From positions 114,842-143,204 of the forward strand of contig NW_014577863.1 in NCBI RefSeq assembly GCF_000485595.1: 28,363 nucleotides of DNA, read 5' to 3'. Shown here one piece after another: positions 10,701 through 17,809 of this stretch. Below the pieces are notes generated by a model, which was not told where the DNA came from, searched no databases, and was given only the letters and a program-made list of their open reading frames with translations. The translations under genes and the position numbers were made by a program. Within the stretch, counting starts at the first letter, position 1. Every line of letters starts with the position of its first letter. The stretch is from Priapulus caudatus. Taxonomy: Eukaryota; Priapulida; Priapulimorpha; Priapulimorphida; Priapulidae.

Positions 10701-13647
10701 CCTTCATCAGTTGCATATCATTTGGAACTTTATAAAACATGCATGAAATGAATGTATGCACACCTTTGTATGCAATATATATTAGCACATCTATATCCAT
10801 AGCCATGTGAATACTGCACAAAAGCCTGCAAGTTCATGCATGATGTGTGGGAATAGCTAGTTCCTACGCAACTCATCGTTAGTATAGCTGATAGGGTCTA
10901 TATCCCCCAGGGTACTGCCGGAACGTACCCTGGTACTAAATACTACTATCTAATATGCCGGACCGTACCTCGTCTACTCCACTAACGAGTCTAGGGAGTC
11001 GCCCACGCCTACTCCCTAACCCTAACTCTAACTCTAACCCTAAACCTAACCATATCAGCTAGATAGTTACCAGGGTACGTTCCGGCAGTACCCTGGGGGA
11101 CATAGACCCTATGAGCGTTAGTATATATACACTGTGATTACCTTGTTCACTTGCTTGTCTTGCCAACGCCATCACTTCTCCTACCCTTGCTGCAGTTTTG
11201 GGCTTTGTATTTGGGGCAGTGTTTGATATCTGAGGAGCTGTGCGACTTGTTGCAGTCTCGGCTAAGAGATGTAAAAGGACAGGTACTGGGAACACAGATT
11301 CGGTAAATGACGGAAAACATATATATATATAGCATGGGAACCATAACCATAGGAGAAGTGCATCACATGATGTGTTTCTGAACATGCCAAAAAAAACTTA
11401 TTTATATTTACCAGTCGGGTAGATGGTGTGTTTACATGATCGAAAAGGTACGTTTCTTCCCTTTCCATCCCTAATAAAATAATTGATACAACCACTTTGT
11501 ACGCATTCGATTTTCCAATCTTGATCTTTGATTCATGCAATATTACTTCACACATGCATGAAACTGAAAGCATTTTTAAATACGGCTGTCTGTGATGACA
11601 GTGTAACAATTTCATTACTAATACTATCAATCACTTTCCAATCATATAAGATTATCAATCCTTATGATTATCTTATGTAGCGGTGGCACCGGACCCTCGG
11701 GTTCCTAGCAGGGTGGCTCCCTGGGAACCGGAGTGTGGGTGATCCGTGTTTGTGATTGTATAATTATTTGTGATGTCTGCTGTTTATTATAGTGTGCGTT
11801 TTCGTGGTGTTTTGCCGGCTCATCAATTAACGATGTAGATAGTCGAGTCCCTACATTGGGGCAGTTATGTTGGGTTAGCCACCCCCTCTAGCGGCCGTGA
11901 GTGGCGCGGGCCGTGTGAACAACTAGGGTAGTGCCGTGTGGAGACACGGTACGCAGTTCGGCTCGGGAATCGGTTGAGGGAGAACTTGTAGTTCAGTTCG
12001 TCCCGGTAGCCGAGTGAGGGAGGACTCGTCAGGTAGTATGTGTAGTCGCGTTCACTCCGTGCTTATGCATGGTGTGGAGTGGCCTGTGAGCTGTGTGTGT
12101 GGCGGGTATGGTGACAGTTAGCATACGAGTACCCGAGGTACTGTATGGTCACGGGTGTTTGGCGTGTGCCTTGCCTCAGGGGTGAGAGAGACAGGCGCGT
12201 CGGTTAATTGGTGAGTAGGCACTGTCGTATTGTCCTGTTGTTGTTGTGGGGCGAGTAAATAATACAGTACTAGTAGTAGTCGAATATTAAATAGGTTGGT
12301 TTAATATTCCTAGACTAGAGTACGGGTATTGAGAAGTATTAACTGTCGTGCACGGCTGCACGGGAGAAGAGGCCGCCGGTTACTGTAGGCCTTTGCCCGG
12401 CTGCGTTCATAGTTCATTCTATTTGTTTAACCTCTGTGCTTACCCTAGCTGGGTATGCACTTGTTATTCAACGTAACGTAAGGCCGGCAGGCAGGGGTGG
12501 GGTTACCCCGTTGTGGTGTCTGTGGTGTGTGTCGCCCCTCGTCTGGCATGGTTAACTAACTCCACGACGCACCGAACCGGAACACGGCGGAACAGGTTAT
12601 TGCGGGAGCGCAGTAGCACTGGGGCGCTCGAGTGGCTAGCGGGGTCCGGGTGGCGACGATACTGCCCGTTCAACGCCTCCGGGCACAACAGCTGAGTGAA
12701 AGACCTAAGGTTGTGTGCTAGTCACTAAGTGTCGACCGGTGGCGCCATCGGGTGTCGCCGGGAGACACGAAACGCTACACAATCATGTAATCGCAGTGTA
12801 CTACGATCCATTAGACATATTACAGTTGTTACGCAAGTACGGCCACAAGCATACAGGGTCAAGTCTACTTTACTGACCCACAATCCGTAATGACACAGTG
12901 CACGTAGTTATGTGTCGACTGAACTGGGGAATGGGGTTCTAAAAAGTAGACAGCTGCCTGCACGTAATTGTCATGATTTATCAATCAATAATCACTAGTA
13001 GTAGTACTATAGCTCTAGTACTATAGCCCGCGGATCGCTGCCGCAGGGCTATAGCACATTCTGCCATAGATGTAATCTAAGCAAATGGTCCAACTGATGT
13101 GACCAAAAATTTATCCCCAAAACGTAAAATGATCGGGCTTTTTAACACTTATCTATCAACATGGACATCTCACCTATCTTTTTGAACACTTCCACAACTT
13201 TACACCAGGTATTTATGCTGTTATTCCTCAAAGTCTTAGCACTGAAGAGTCACGCGTGCACACATAAGCAGAGCAACCGCATTTGAAAACAAAACACCAG
13301 TAGTGCTAAGACTTTGAGGAATAACAGCATAAATACCTGGTGTAAAGTTGTGGAAGTGTTCAAAAAGATAGGTGAGATGTCCATGTTGATAGATAAGTGT
13401 TAAAAAGCCCGATCATTTTACGTTTTGGGGATATATTTTTGGTCACATCAGTTGGACCATTTGCTTAGATTACATCTATGGCAGAATGTGCTATAGCCCT
13501 GCGGCAGCGATCCGCGGGCTATAGTACTACTACTACTCTATAGTTACTAGTACTAGTAGTAGTAACAGTATCTTTCACTACAAGTAAAACTTACCTAATT
13601 GGTAAAGATGACTGTCTTTTCTTGAGACTTACTAAAGGAGAGCTCAT
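48..13647 (-). CDS. UBXN11: UBXN11-like SEP/UBX domain protein, 11 exons, 3' part outside window
   Basis: Spliced gene; exons in transcript order are 13647-13595, 11470-11412, 11261-11142, 10727-10633, 10375-10321, 9899-9693, 9525-9392, 2945-2780, 2229-2091, 1151-983 and 206-48. They total about 452 codons, against about 520 for human UBXN11 as I remember it, which fits a C-terminus beyond the left edge. The order matches the family: conserved N-terminal MSSPL, coiled coil (exons 4-6), EMEAFLNDYG block, SEP domain (exons 8-10), then the start of UBX (exon 11). Phases agree at every junction. Known of the family: UBX domains are ubiquitin-like folds that typically bind p97/VCP, SEP domains occur in p47-type adaptors, and mammalian UBXN11 (Socius) binds Rnd GTPases. 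A role as p97 adaptor or Rnd partner here is inference. Oddities are a broken frame in exon 8 and a 6-kb satellite in intron 7. Similarity was judged from memory, not by a search. Confidence 0.88.
207..982 (-). other. Intron 10 of UBXN11-like gene
   Basis: Apart from the CCACTA microsatellite, it is ordinary sequence with GC-rich edges. No other exon is seen. The repetitive frames on both strands (Leu-Pro or Gly-Ser repeats) come from the microsatellite. Confidence 0.8.
447..765. repeat. (CCACTA)n hexanucleotide microsatellite
   Basis: Mostly perfect CCACTA units from about 566 to 750, with degenerate flanks containing CATTA and TATTA variants. It lies inside intron 10 and gives long but meaningless frames on both strands. 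Confidence 0.9.
983..1151 (-). CDS. UBXN11: UBXN11-like exon 10, SEP domain end and linker
   Basis: The acceptor is GTGCTCTTGCAG and the donor CAACG then GTACGC. It encodes LTAEQFCDRLPRTVVKDGKV, then IDIRSAI and VVETP, matching vertebrate LTAEKFLNRLPKFVIRQGEVIDI and IVVETP. It ends in phase 2, completed by the first base of exon 11. Confidence 0.93.
1152..2090 (-). other. Intron 9 of UBXN11-like gene
   Basis: AT-rich intron. It contains two imperfect copies of a roughly 30-bp sequence ending in ACCCAGTGTTAA (about 1160-1194 and 1221-1262), short TTAAG iterations near 1190, and a TA tract. No exon is seen. Confidence 0.75.
1755..1791. repeat. (TA)n microsatellite
   Basis: A run of TA dinucleotides with one GTG interruption. 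A second short TA run lies at about 1818-1831. Confidence 0.85.
2091..2229 (-). CDS. UBXN11: UBXN11-like exon 9, SEP domain middle
   Basis: The acceptor is TGTTCCTTACTAG and the donor CCGA then GTAAGT. It encodes VTDRRHTVFKERQRNAAFPG followed by EGQVL. The FPGEG motif is typical of this family's SEP region (vertebrate PFPGEGRVVG). Phase 0 at the start and one base at the end join exon 10 as Arg. Confidence 0.92.
2375..2405. repeat. (GTGC)n microsatellite
   Basis: About seven GTGC tetranucleotides directly next to the AGGATY tract, in intron 8. Confidence 0.85.
2407..2642. repeat. (AGGATC/AGGATT)n hexanucleotide array
   Basis: Alternating ATCAGG and ATTAGG (occasionally ATTATG) hexamers, about 39 units, with a degenerate tail to about 2775. 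It lies in intron 8 (2230-2779). The long Ile/Arg or Ile/Leu frames are artefacts. Confidence 0.92.
2780..2945 (-). CDS. UBXN11: UBXN11-like exon 8, SEP domain start, broken frame
   Basis: The acceptor is GGGGTTCCAG and the donor ATCAAG then GTGAGG. It starts VPDPIPLTLFAN, like the vertebrate LEPIPLKLYRNG, and after a break continues GPFRSVDEASTRGC and then LQDLMDGYFPMELQAAYPDG, clearly the SEP domain. The exon is 166 bp, but phase 0 at both ends needs a multiple of three. Between about 2893 and 2909 the frame shifts by net one base, and an in-frame TGA results if it is read straight. One missing G plus two extra bases would explain it. Sequencing error is likelier than decay, because every other exon is intact. 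Confidence 0.85.
2946..3370 (-). other. Intron 7, part next to exon 8
   Basis: The minus strand is purine-rich at about 3018-3095 (CT-rich on plus), and there is a C run at about 3205. No exon is supported: the frame entering exon 8 from this side is a chance extension beyond the acceptor. Confidence 0.65.
3371..9391. repeat. 22-bp satellite array filling intron 7
   Basis: About 6 kb of a 22-bp unit; twenty of its bases read CCCACCTACCCTAAGTCGCG, followed by CA. That makes roughly 270 copies. Main variants carry CATCTGCC in place of CACCCACC, or CTCGC in place of CGCGC. Clean blocks (about 3590-3655, 5400-5560, 6540-6655, 7590-7690) alternate with blocks full of one- to three-base indels, which looks like unpolished long-read sequence. 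On the transcribed (minus) strand each unit contains TTAGGG and GTAGGTGGGT. No gene lies inside. Confidence 0.95.
9392..9525 (-). CDS. UBXN11: UBXN11-like exon 7
   Basis: The acceptor is CGTTGCAG and the donor TCTAAG then GTAAAG. It encodes VDYDLILRNVDDLNVLAGDG, matching the vertebrate VDFDRLLASLQDLSELVVEG region before the SEP domain. It ends in phase 0. The donor lies directly against the 22-bp satellite of intron 7 and appears to be part of its last, diverged unit. Confidence 0.9.
9526..10320 (-). other. Introns 6 (9526-9692) and 5 (9900-10320) flanking exon 6
   Basis: Intron 6 is short and ordinary. Intron 5 is pyrimidine-rich on the plus strand with short TGTC iterations near 10005-10055. 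I see no further exon or repeat of note. Confidence 0.65.
9693..9899 (-). CDS. UBXN11: UBXN11-like exon 6, conserved EMEAFLNDYG block
   Basis: The acceptor is TATCATCCACAG and the donor CAAG then GTAGGT. It encodes the end of the coiled coil and SEMEAFLNDYGMIWVGD, matching the vertebrate REMERFLSDYGLQWVGE block. An acidic run of eight or nine Glu and a Lys/Trp-containing segment follow. At 207 bp its phases agree on both sides. It is one of the best diagnostic pieces of the family. Confidence 0.92.
10321..10375 (-). CDS. UBXN11: UBXN11-like exon 5, coiled coil
   Basis: A 55-bp exon with acceptor CATATTGTAG and donor TAAAG then GTATGT. It encodes DAKINSLEEKITAAGRPK, like the vertebrate stretch KDQKIAALE. 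It leaves one base, which pairs with the two leading bases of exon 6 to give Ala. Confidence 0.85.
10633..10727 (-). CDS. UBXN11: UBXN11-like exon 4, coiled coil
   Basis: The acceptor is TTTTATAAAG and the donor GAAAAG then GTACTA. The peptide includes MQLMKAMMKRLGELESRL. This resembles the vertebrate segment with ELM, a short helix and LxxLE before the central coiled coil. The heptad-like spacing of Leu and Met supports a coiled coil. It ends in phase 0. Confidence 0.85.
10887..11116. mobile_element. 230-bp MITE with long terminal inverted repeats and 9-bp target duplication
   Basis: The left end reads GCTGATAGGGTCTATATCCC. The right end is its reverse complement with two mismatches in that stretch, and the inverted repeat continues to about 49 bp. 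Both ends are flanked by GTTAGTATA (10878-10886 and 11117-11125). Long inverted ends plus a 9-bp duplication are typical of Mutator-like (MULE) non-autonomous elements; the superfamily is inference. It lies in intron 3 (10728-11141), just before the exon 3 donor. Confidence 0.8.
11014..11051. repeat. Interstitial telomere-like CCCTAA tract inside the MITE
   Basis: Six or so units of CCCTAA, CTCTAA and CCTAAA variants. It sits in the unique centre of the MITE rather than at a chromosome end. Confidence 0.75.
11142..11261 (-). CDS. UBXN11: UBXN11-like exon 3
   Basis: The acceptor is CTTTTACATCTCTTAG and the donor CAAG then GTAATC. The peptide starts ETATSRTAPQISN and ends MALARQASEQ, a polar Ser/Thr/Ala/Lys-rich linker before the coiled coil. 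Phase is one base completed from exon 2 and one base left for exon 4. The call rests on a continuous frame, good splice sites and position between firmer exons. Confidence 0.75.
11412..11470 (-). CDS. UBXN11: UBXN11-like exon 2 (probable)
   Basis: A T-rich stretch ending in TTATTTTATTAG forms the acceptor and CTG then GTAAAT the donor. Read with the two bases left by exon 1, it gives DGKGRNVPFRSCKHTIYPT without a stop. It ends with one base, exactly what exon 3 needs. Support is phase and splice sites only: this part of the family is poorly conserved and I see no clear homology. Confidence 0.55.
11676..12779. mobile_element. Probable solo LTR, about 1.1 kb
   Basis: Begins TGTAGCGGTGGCACC and ends GAAACGCTACA, so the ends are a perfect 7-bp inverted repeat of TG...CA type (TGTAGCG/CGCTACA). 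It is richer in G, C and CpG than the intron around it. Inside are two imperfect direct repeats of about 45 bp (11955-12033) and a hairpin with arms GAATATTAAA (12282-12309). There is no internal region, no second copy and no clear 4-5-bp target duplication (TCTTA left, CAATC right), which limits confidence. Confidence 0.5.
13017..13528. repeat. Near-perfect inverted repeat, 227-bp arms, 58-bp spacer
   Basis: Left arm 13017-13243, right arm 13302-13528. The arms are equal in length, and I found only one mismatch (ATTTAT against ATATAT). Outer ends read AGTACTATAGCCCGCGG. The first 40 bp of each arm are themselves an imperfect hairpin (CTATAGCCC...GGGCTATAG). It resembles a foldback-type element or a recent inverted duplication. 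Being intronic, it would make a long double-stranded hairpin in the pre-mRNA. Confidence 0.9.
13595..13647 (-). CDS. UBXN11: UBXN11-like exon 1 (start codon)
   Basis: The ATG at 13647 opens MSSPLVSLKKRQSSLPI, very like the vertebrate UBXN11 start (MSSPLASLSKTRK as remembered). The donor is ATTAG then GTAAGT, a strong consensus. The exon holds 17 codons plus two bases (phase 2), which fits the single leading base of exon 2. The start was chosen because of the family match and because the exon is too short to be found as an open frame by length. Confidence 0.85.
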
Positions 13648-13658
13648 TTCGTGTCTTG

Positions 13659-13708
13659 GACTGAACAGTGAACAAGCTTAGCCTTATTGAGAGTGAGATT
13701 TATATATC
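13659..13708 (-). promoter_or_regulatory. TATA-like box and possible start region of UBXN11-like gene
   Basis: On the minus strand a TATATAAAT box (about 13698-13707) is followed roughly 38-45 bases later by TTCACT and TTCAGTC, which resemble initiators. The ATG follows at 13647, implying a very short leader. Chance occurrence in AT-rich DNA is possible. Confidence 0.3.
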
Positions 13709-14510
13709 ATATGTGAGATTCAGAATCAGTCAGTGACCAAGAGTGAAATAGCCACCCTAACTTCGGCTTGGTTTTCGTCCGAATAGCTCAACCTTTAGCC
13801 GTACGTTTTTAGTTCAGTTCTTCTTTGTAAGCTGTAGCACATGCTGAAGTCAGTTTTCATCCATTGATATGTTGTTTGTCCCGTGTAGCAAGGGAAAAGC
13901 CACGGGTATTACGTCTCTAGTCATAGCGATTTGTTTACGTTCATCGCCATGGTACGTGTGCGTGTGTGCAGAGTATGTGTAGCAGGTAGCATCACGCTGC
14001 GGCAGGAAATCGCAACTACGCAGTTTCCGTGACGTCATCATAGTACCCAACAGCCATCCGAGTAGAGGATTAAAACTTTGCATAAACTACAGGGAAAGTG
14101 CAATAAAAGTTTACTAGGCGTGAAAATTTGATCCGTAATGTGCAGATTCTGTGAGCCCGTGGTCTTATTATGTGGTGGATTCAATCAAGCCTGCTGAAAG
14201 ATGTCGCAAGTAGAAGGATTCTCAGGTTTGTGTTTGCCGTTGTTTTGCTTATCACTAAAATCAGTGTTTGTCATAAACAGTGAGAGTACATATTACTTAA
14301 CAGTGTGAGATTTCTCATTGCATTTCAATGGTAAGATGATTGGTTATATTATATGTTCATTTACTGTATACATGTAACTATTAGAAATGAACACAGTACC
14401 GGTACGTCATTAGTTTCTGTATTTCGGCATTCCCACAAATATATACAGATTACATTTACAGTGCATTGCACAGAGTCAGAGACTAGTTAGTCAGTACAGA
14501 CTACAGTAGT
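13709..14510. other. Upstream region without supported gene
   Basis: Unique, mostly AT-rich sequence containing the CRE. A short ATG frame (MSQVEGFS at 14201-14225) ends at a possible donor CAG then GTTTGT and could be a divergent first exon, but nothing else supports it. Confidence 0.5.
14030..14037. promoter_or_regulatory. Perfect CRE palindrome TGACGTCA
   Basis: The full cyclic-AMP response element sequence, about 380 bp upstream of the UBXN11-like ATG. It is a recognised CREB/ATF site by sequence; use here is inference. Confidence 0.4.
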
Positions 14511-14532
14511 CAGTACACTGTACAGTGTACTG
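14511..14532. repeat. 22-bp perfect palindrome
   Basis: CAGTACACTGT followed by its exact reverse complement. It overlaps the left 14-bp direct repeat of the neighbouring insertion. Confidence 0.85.
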
Positions 14533-14612
14533 TAGCGCTAATACTATAGCCCGCGGATAGCTGCGGCAGCTATCCGCGGGTTATAGTACTAGAGCTAAGT
14601 GTACTGTAGCGC
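14525..14612. mobile_element. 60-bp palindromic insertion flanked by 14-bp direct repeats
   Basis: GTGTACTGTAGCGC occurs at 14525-14538 and again at 14599-14612. Between them is a near-perfect palindrome whose arms are CTATAGCCCGCGGATAGCTG and its complement (one mismatch). The same CTATAGCCCGCGGAT core forms the ends of the inverted repeat at 13017-13528, so the two are probably one family. Whether it moves is inference. Confidence 0.6.
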
Positions 14613-15751
14613 GTAGGACTTTCACTAAAGTACCCTACATGTTATATCATGTAATCCTACCCTAGAAGAGGTATGCCATGAGGTTGTGTTTTAGTCAGTA
14701 TAAACTTTACAGCGTGGCAGAGTTCAGTGATATTATAGTAGTAGCCGTAGGGCTAGACAGTACATAGTAGTAGTGGGTCATGGTAAAGCTAATCTGTACG
14801 CTCACGCAGGGTGCTTATTGTCACAAACTACATGTAATCAACGCCGTGGTGCCAGCATTGTCGTTTTTACTGTGTCAGTGTGTGGTTATTAGTGAATGCG
14901 TGAAATGCCTAGAGTACTAATTAGTAAGTCAAGTACTTTCACTACCATAGTCTGATTTGGAAGGGCCCACAAGTTTTATAGTTAACCTGTCGTTCATCAA
15001 TCCCTATATATGCCACGGGATCGGCCCTGAGTAATATTCTGCATTAATTCCTAGTATACCTTGACCATTTTGCCACCGTAGGTACTGAGCCTACCTTATT
15101 TTAGAAGGTCCTAGCTGCATATTTGGGTTTATATCTACACATAAACAGGACTACCCACAAATGTTTTTCCCTATGGCACCTTACTTTAGAAGGCTAGAGA
15201 CAACTTTCTCCATTTGTATATCGATAGAATTGCACATTTAATTTCATTGTGTACATAATCAAAAACAGCCAGACATTCATACAGTCGTGTGATCTCTTAA
15301 CATCCGTCGGATTTTTTGTGGTATTCGTGAAGTTTGCATATGCCGTGACGGTGGGGCATCTTGTTTTACCATGTGACAGACATCGACAGCTCCCTCGGTC
15401 CAATCGTGTTACCACATTATGTTTAGATGGTATTTATATTCCTACACGGAATGTTAGCATCCCCCCACCCACCCCACCCCCAACCCCCGATGTTGCATCG
15501 GCAGAGGCAGTGCATTTACGCGCGGCAAAAAGTCGACCGAAACGATACTTTTGATGGAGCGATCTTTCCCTGCAAGCACACCACGATCGCGTTGCTGAGG
15601 GAGAGAGGAACGTTCTCTGCACACTCTCGACTCGCCATCCGTCATCACGCAGATGTTTTGTTCGCGGGCCAGCGATGTTCGCGAGATGCAGCAACTCTCT
15701 CTCAGCTGTGAGAGACTCGATAACGAGACTGTACTTGGCACGCGCTCTCGT

Positions 15752-15819
15752 TTTCTTTCTGTCTCTCTCTATCTCTCTCTCTCTCTCTCTATCTCTTTCT
15801 CTCTCTCCTTCTCTACACT
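15752..15819. repeat. (CT)n tract, block A copy 1
   Basis: CT dinucleotides with a few TAT and TTT interruptions. The matching tract in copy 2 (18927-19021) is longer and nearly pure. Confidence 0.85.
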
Positions 15820-16654
15820 GTCTGGGCAGGGGGTCGTTAGGGAATCGCTACTACCGTCCGTCGAATGTGCGAGTGGAGATAACTGAGATAGCTGTATTTG
15901 TTTTTCTTTACTGTACGTCCGATAATCGCACGCGTGGCAAGATGCCGCCGCACGCACACACTGAGACGAGTGAGTGAATGCTCCCTCCGCGCGCGCTCAT
16001 CCCTCTTGACCCGGGCCGCTTCTCGCGATTCTCTTGATACTCTTGCATCGCCGTGACGACGCTCAGATCGGCAGCATCCCGCGACCGGCGGCGACGCTCG
16101 TTACCGCACGCGATCGTCAATCTAGGACGGGACGAGATTGCCATGGCGATACGCCGCCGGAGCCAAGTGCTCTCCCAGCGAGCGGGAAGGCGGGCCGGGC
16201 GGCCGCCTGTCTGTGTCTCGAGCTACGCGTCGTGAGTCCCCCCCTCCCCCCGCACCGGCATCGTTTTCTTCCTCCTCTCCGGCGGTCCTCACTGCTGCGT
16301 GGCTTCACTCGTGACCTGGATGAAAGAGCCTAGTAATGCATGCCACACGTAAATCATGTGGAGTGTTGGTGGGAGGATGCTGAGTGAGGGCAGCCATAGT
16401 GGGTCGCTGCGGGGGCGGACGGTGTCAAGGAGGGCAGCATAGATGCGGCCCGCGTTGCTTGCTACCCGGTTAAGATTAGGCCACGCTTGAATGGCTTCCT
16501 AATTGATGCATCTTATCGGATCTGTTGAATTCGTGACCACTCTAAGAGAGGAGATGTTAGTTATTACCGCTTCATTAATTGACTTGTAATAGCAGAAGTA
16601 AAATCATACGTTACGTGTTATTTTGATCCTGATATTAGTACGTATGAGTATGCA

Positions 16655-16830
16655 CTGAGTGAGTACGTGCTTGCGTGCGTGCACGCGTCTGTTTTGTGTG
16701 TGTGCGTGTGCGCGTGCACGCATGCGTGTCTCGGTGCGTACGTGCGTGCACGTCTGTTTTTGTGTGTGTGCGCGTGAGTGCATGCGTGCGTAGGTGCGTG
16801 CGCGTCTGCGTGCGTGTGCGTGGAGAATTT
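16655..16830. repeat. GTGC/GT-rich simple repeat, block A copy 1
   Basis: GTGC, GTGT and GCAC units in mostly alternating purine-pyrimidine order. The counterpart in copy 2 is 20015-20195. Confidence 0.8.
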
Positions 16831-17079
16831 AGAAAACGAGAGATATGTGCATGTGTCTAGCTGCGCCTAAAAGGCTGGCTCGGGTTTCGCGCCGAGCGAG
16901 CGAAGCTTTCATCGGCGGCCTAACGGCGTGTTTACAAACTCCGTCTAAATGTCGTCGCGCGGCTTTACGAATGAAACGAAAAGCGATCGCTAAAACGACG
17001 AGATCCATCAGCGAAAACCCGAAGTCTTTTCGCCCGACTCGAATATTTTCGATGTTTATCGCTACGTCTCTCAATGCTG

Positions 17080-17405
17080 TGATTGTTCAGTGTTGTTCAA
17101 TGTTTTTCATATATGTTCAGTGTTGTTCATAAGTGTTGTCTATATATGCCACGGCATCATCCTTCTCTAATCGTCTCCCGATGATGGTTTTTCAGTGTTG
17201 TTCAATGTTGTTCAGTGTTGGCGATATTTGTCACCGCGTCATCCTCCTCTAATCGCCTCCCGGTAATGGTTGTTCAGTGTTGTTTACTGTTGTTTAGTTT
17301 TGTCACTGTTTATCACTACAGTATCATCCCTGAATCGTCTGCTAGCAATTGTTGTTCAATTTGTTCACTGTTGTTCACTGTTGTTCAGCGTTGTCAATAT
17401 TTATC
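17080..17405. repeat. Degenerate TTGTTCAGTG repeats, block A copy 1
   Basis: Short TTGTTCAGTG/TTGTTCAATG units group into a longer period of roughly 100 bp that also holds CATCCTCCTCTAATCG. The counterpart in copy 2 is about 20460-20825. Confidence 0.7.
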
Positions 17406-17468
17406 ATCTCCTGGTCTCCTCCGAGTCGTCCTGCGGCACTGGTTGGTCGATGTTATTTACTGTTGTTC

Positions 17469-17471
<3 letters not shown>

Positions 17472-17516
<45 letters not shown>
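17472..17516. repeat. (CTG)15 trinucleotide repeat
   Basis: Fifteen uninterrupted CTG units (CAG on the minus strand). In copy 2 the matching place (20901-20942) is broken by single-base insertions and deletions. No gene is supported around it, so neither a Leu/Cys/Ala nor a Gln tract should be assumed. Confidence 0.95.
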
Positions 17517-17517
<1 letters not shown>

Positions 17518-17712
17518 CTTGTGTTGGTATGTACCGGCTCTCTTTCTCGCGGCCGTGCCCATGTCTGCTGTATGCTGCCCGGCACTCACACGTGTTCTAG
17601 GTTTGCCGCGAGCGCCAAGCCTGGGGCAAAAATTCGAAGAAGTTTCAAATCTGCGAGACAGATGTTATCGGTCTTTGCATTTCAGCGACGAAAACTCGCA
17701 AGGCGGCGCCTG

Positions 17713-17803
17713 TGCGACGTGGTCGCTAGGGGGCGCTGCAGTGACGTAGTTGGTAGAGGGCGCTGCAGTGACGTGGTCGGTAGGGGGCGCTGCAGTGACG
17801 TAG
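17713..17803. repeat. 27-bp minisatellite, array 1
   Basis: About three units with TAGGGGGCGCTGCAGTGACG in alternate units and TAGAGGGCGCTGCAGTGACG between them. It closes block A copy 1. Confidence 0.85.
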
Positions 17804-17809
17804 TGTATT

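Larger units (their letters stand above)
11471..13594 (-). other. Intron 1 of UBXN11-like gene
   Basis: Holds a probable solo LTR (11676-12779) and a long inverted repeat (13017-13528). The rest is AT-rich sequence without recognisable features. Confidence 0.7.
14635..17809 (+). repeat. Block A, copy 1 (3,175 bp)
   Basis: First copy of a direct tandem duplication; every position recurs 3,175 bp later for at least the first 1.27 kb. Content in order: unique AT-rich part, C-rich run (15462-15487), CpG-rich part with a CT tract (15752-15819), a further CpG-rich part, a GT/GTGC tract (16655-16830), a conserved-looking stretch (16860-17070), TTGTTCAG iterations, a CTG tract and the 27-bp minisatellite. 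The copied open frames (for example one of 101 codons at 15249) have no recognisable domain and I do not call them genes. Confidence 0.9.

Noticed and set aside
11014-11051. True chromosome end
   Set aside because: The CCCTAA tract is only 38 bp, degenerate and bounded on both sides by MITE and gene sequence.
13850-14083. 77-codon minus-strand frame upstream of the gene
   Set aside because: No similarity to UBXN11 or any known family; the family-like start is at 13647.
15249-15554. 101-codon frame copied exactly at 18424-18729
   Set aside because: Identity between copies follows from the recent duplication, not from selection. It runs into a C-rich tract and resembles no known protein.
16845-17132. 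95-codon plus-strand frame with a basic segment (MKRKAIAKTTRS)
   Set aside because: The frame is not kept in block A copy 2 and ends in TTGTTCAG repeats; no domain is recognised.
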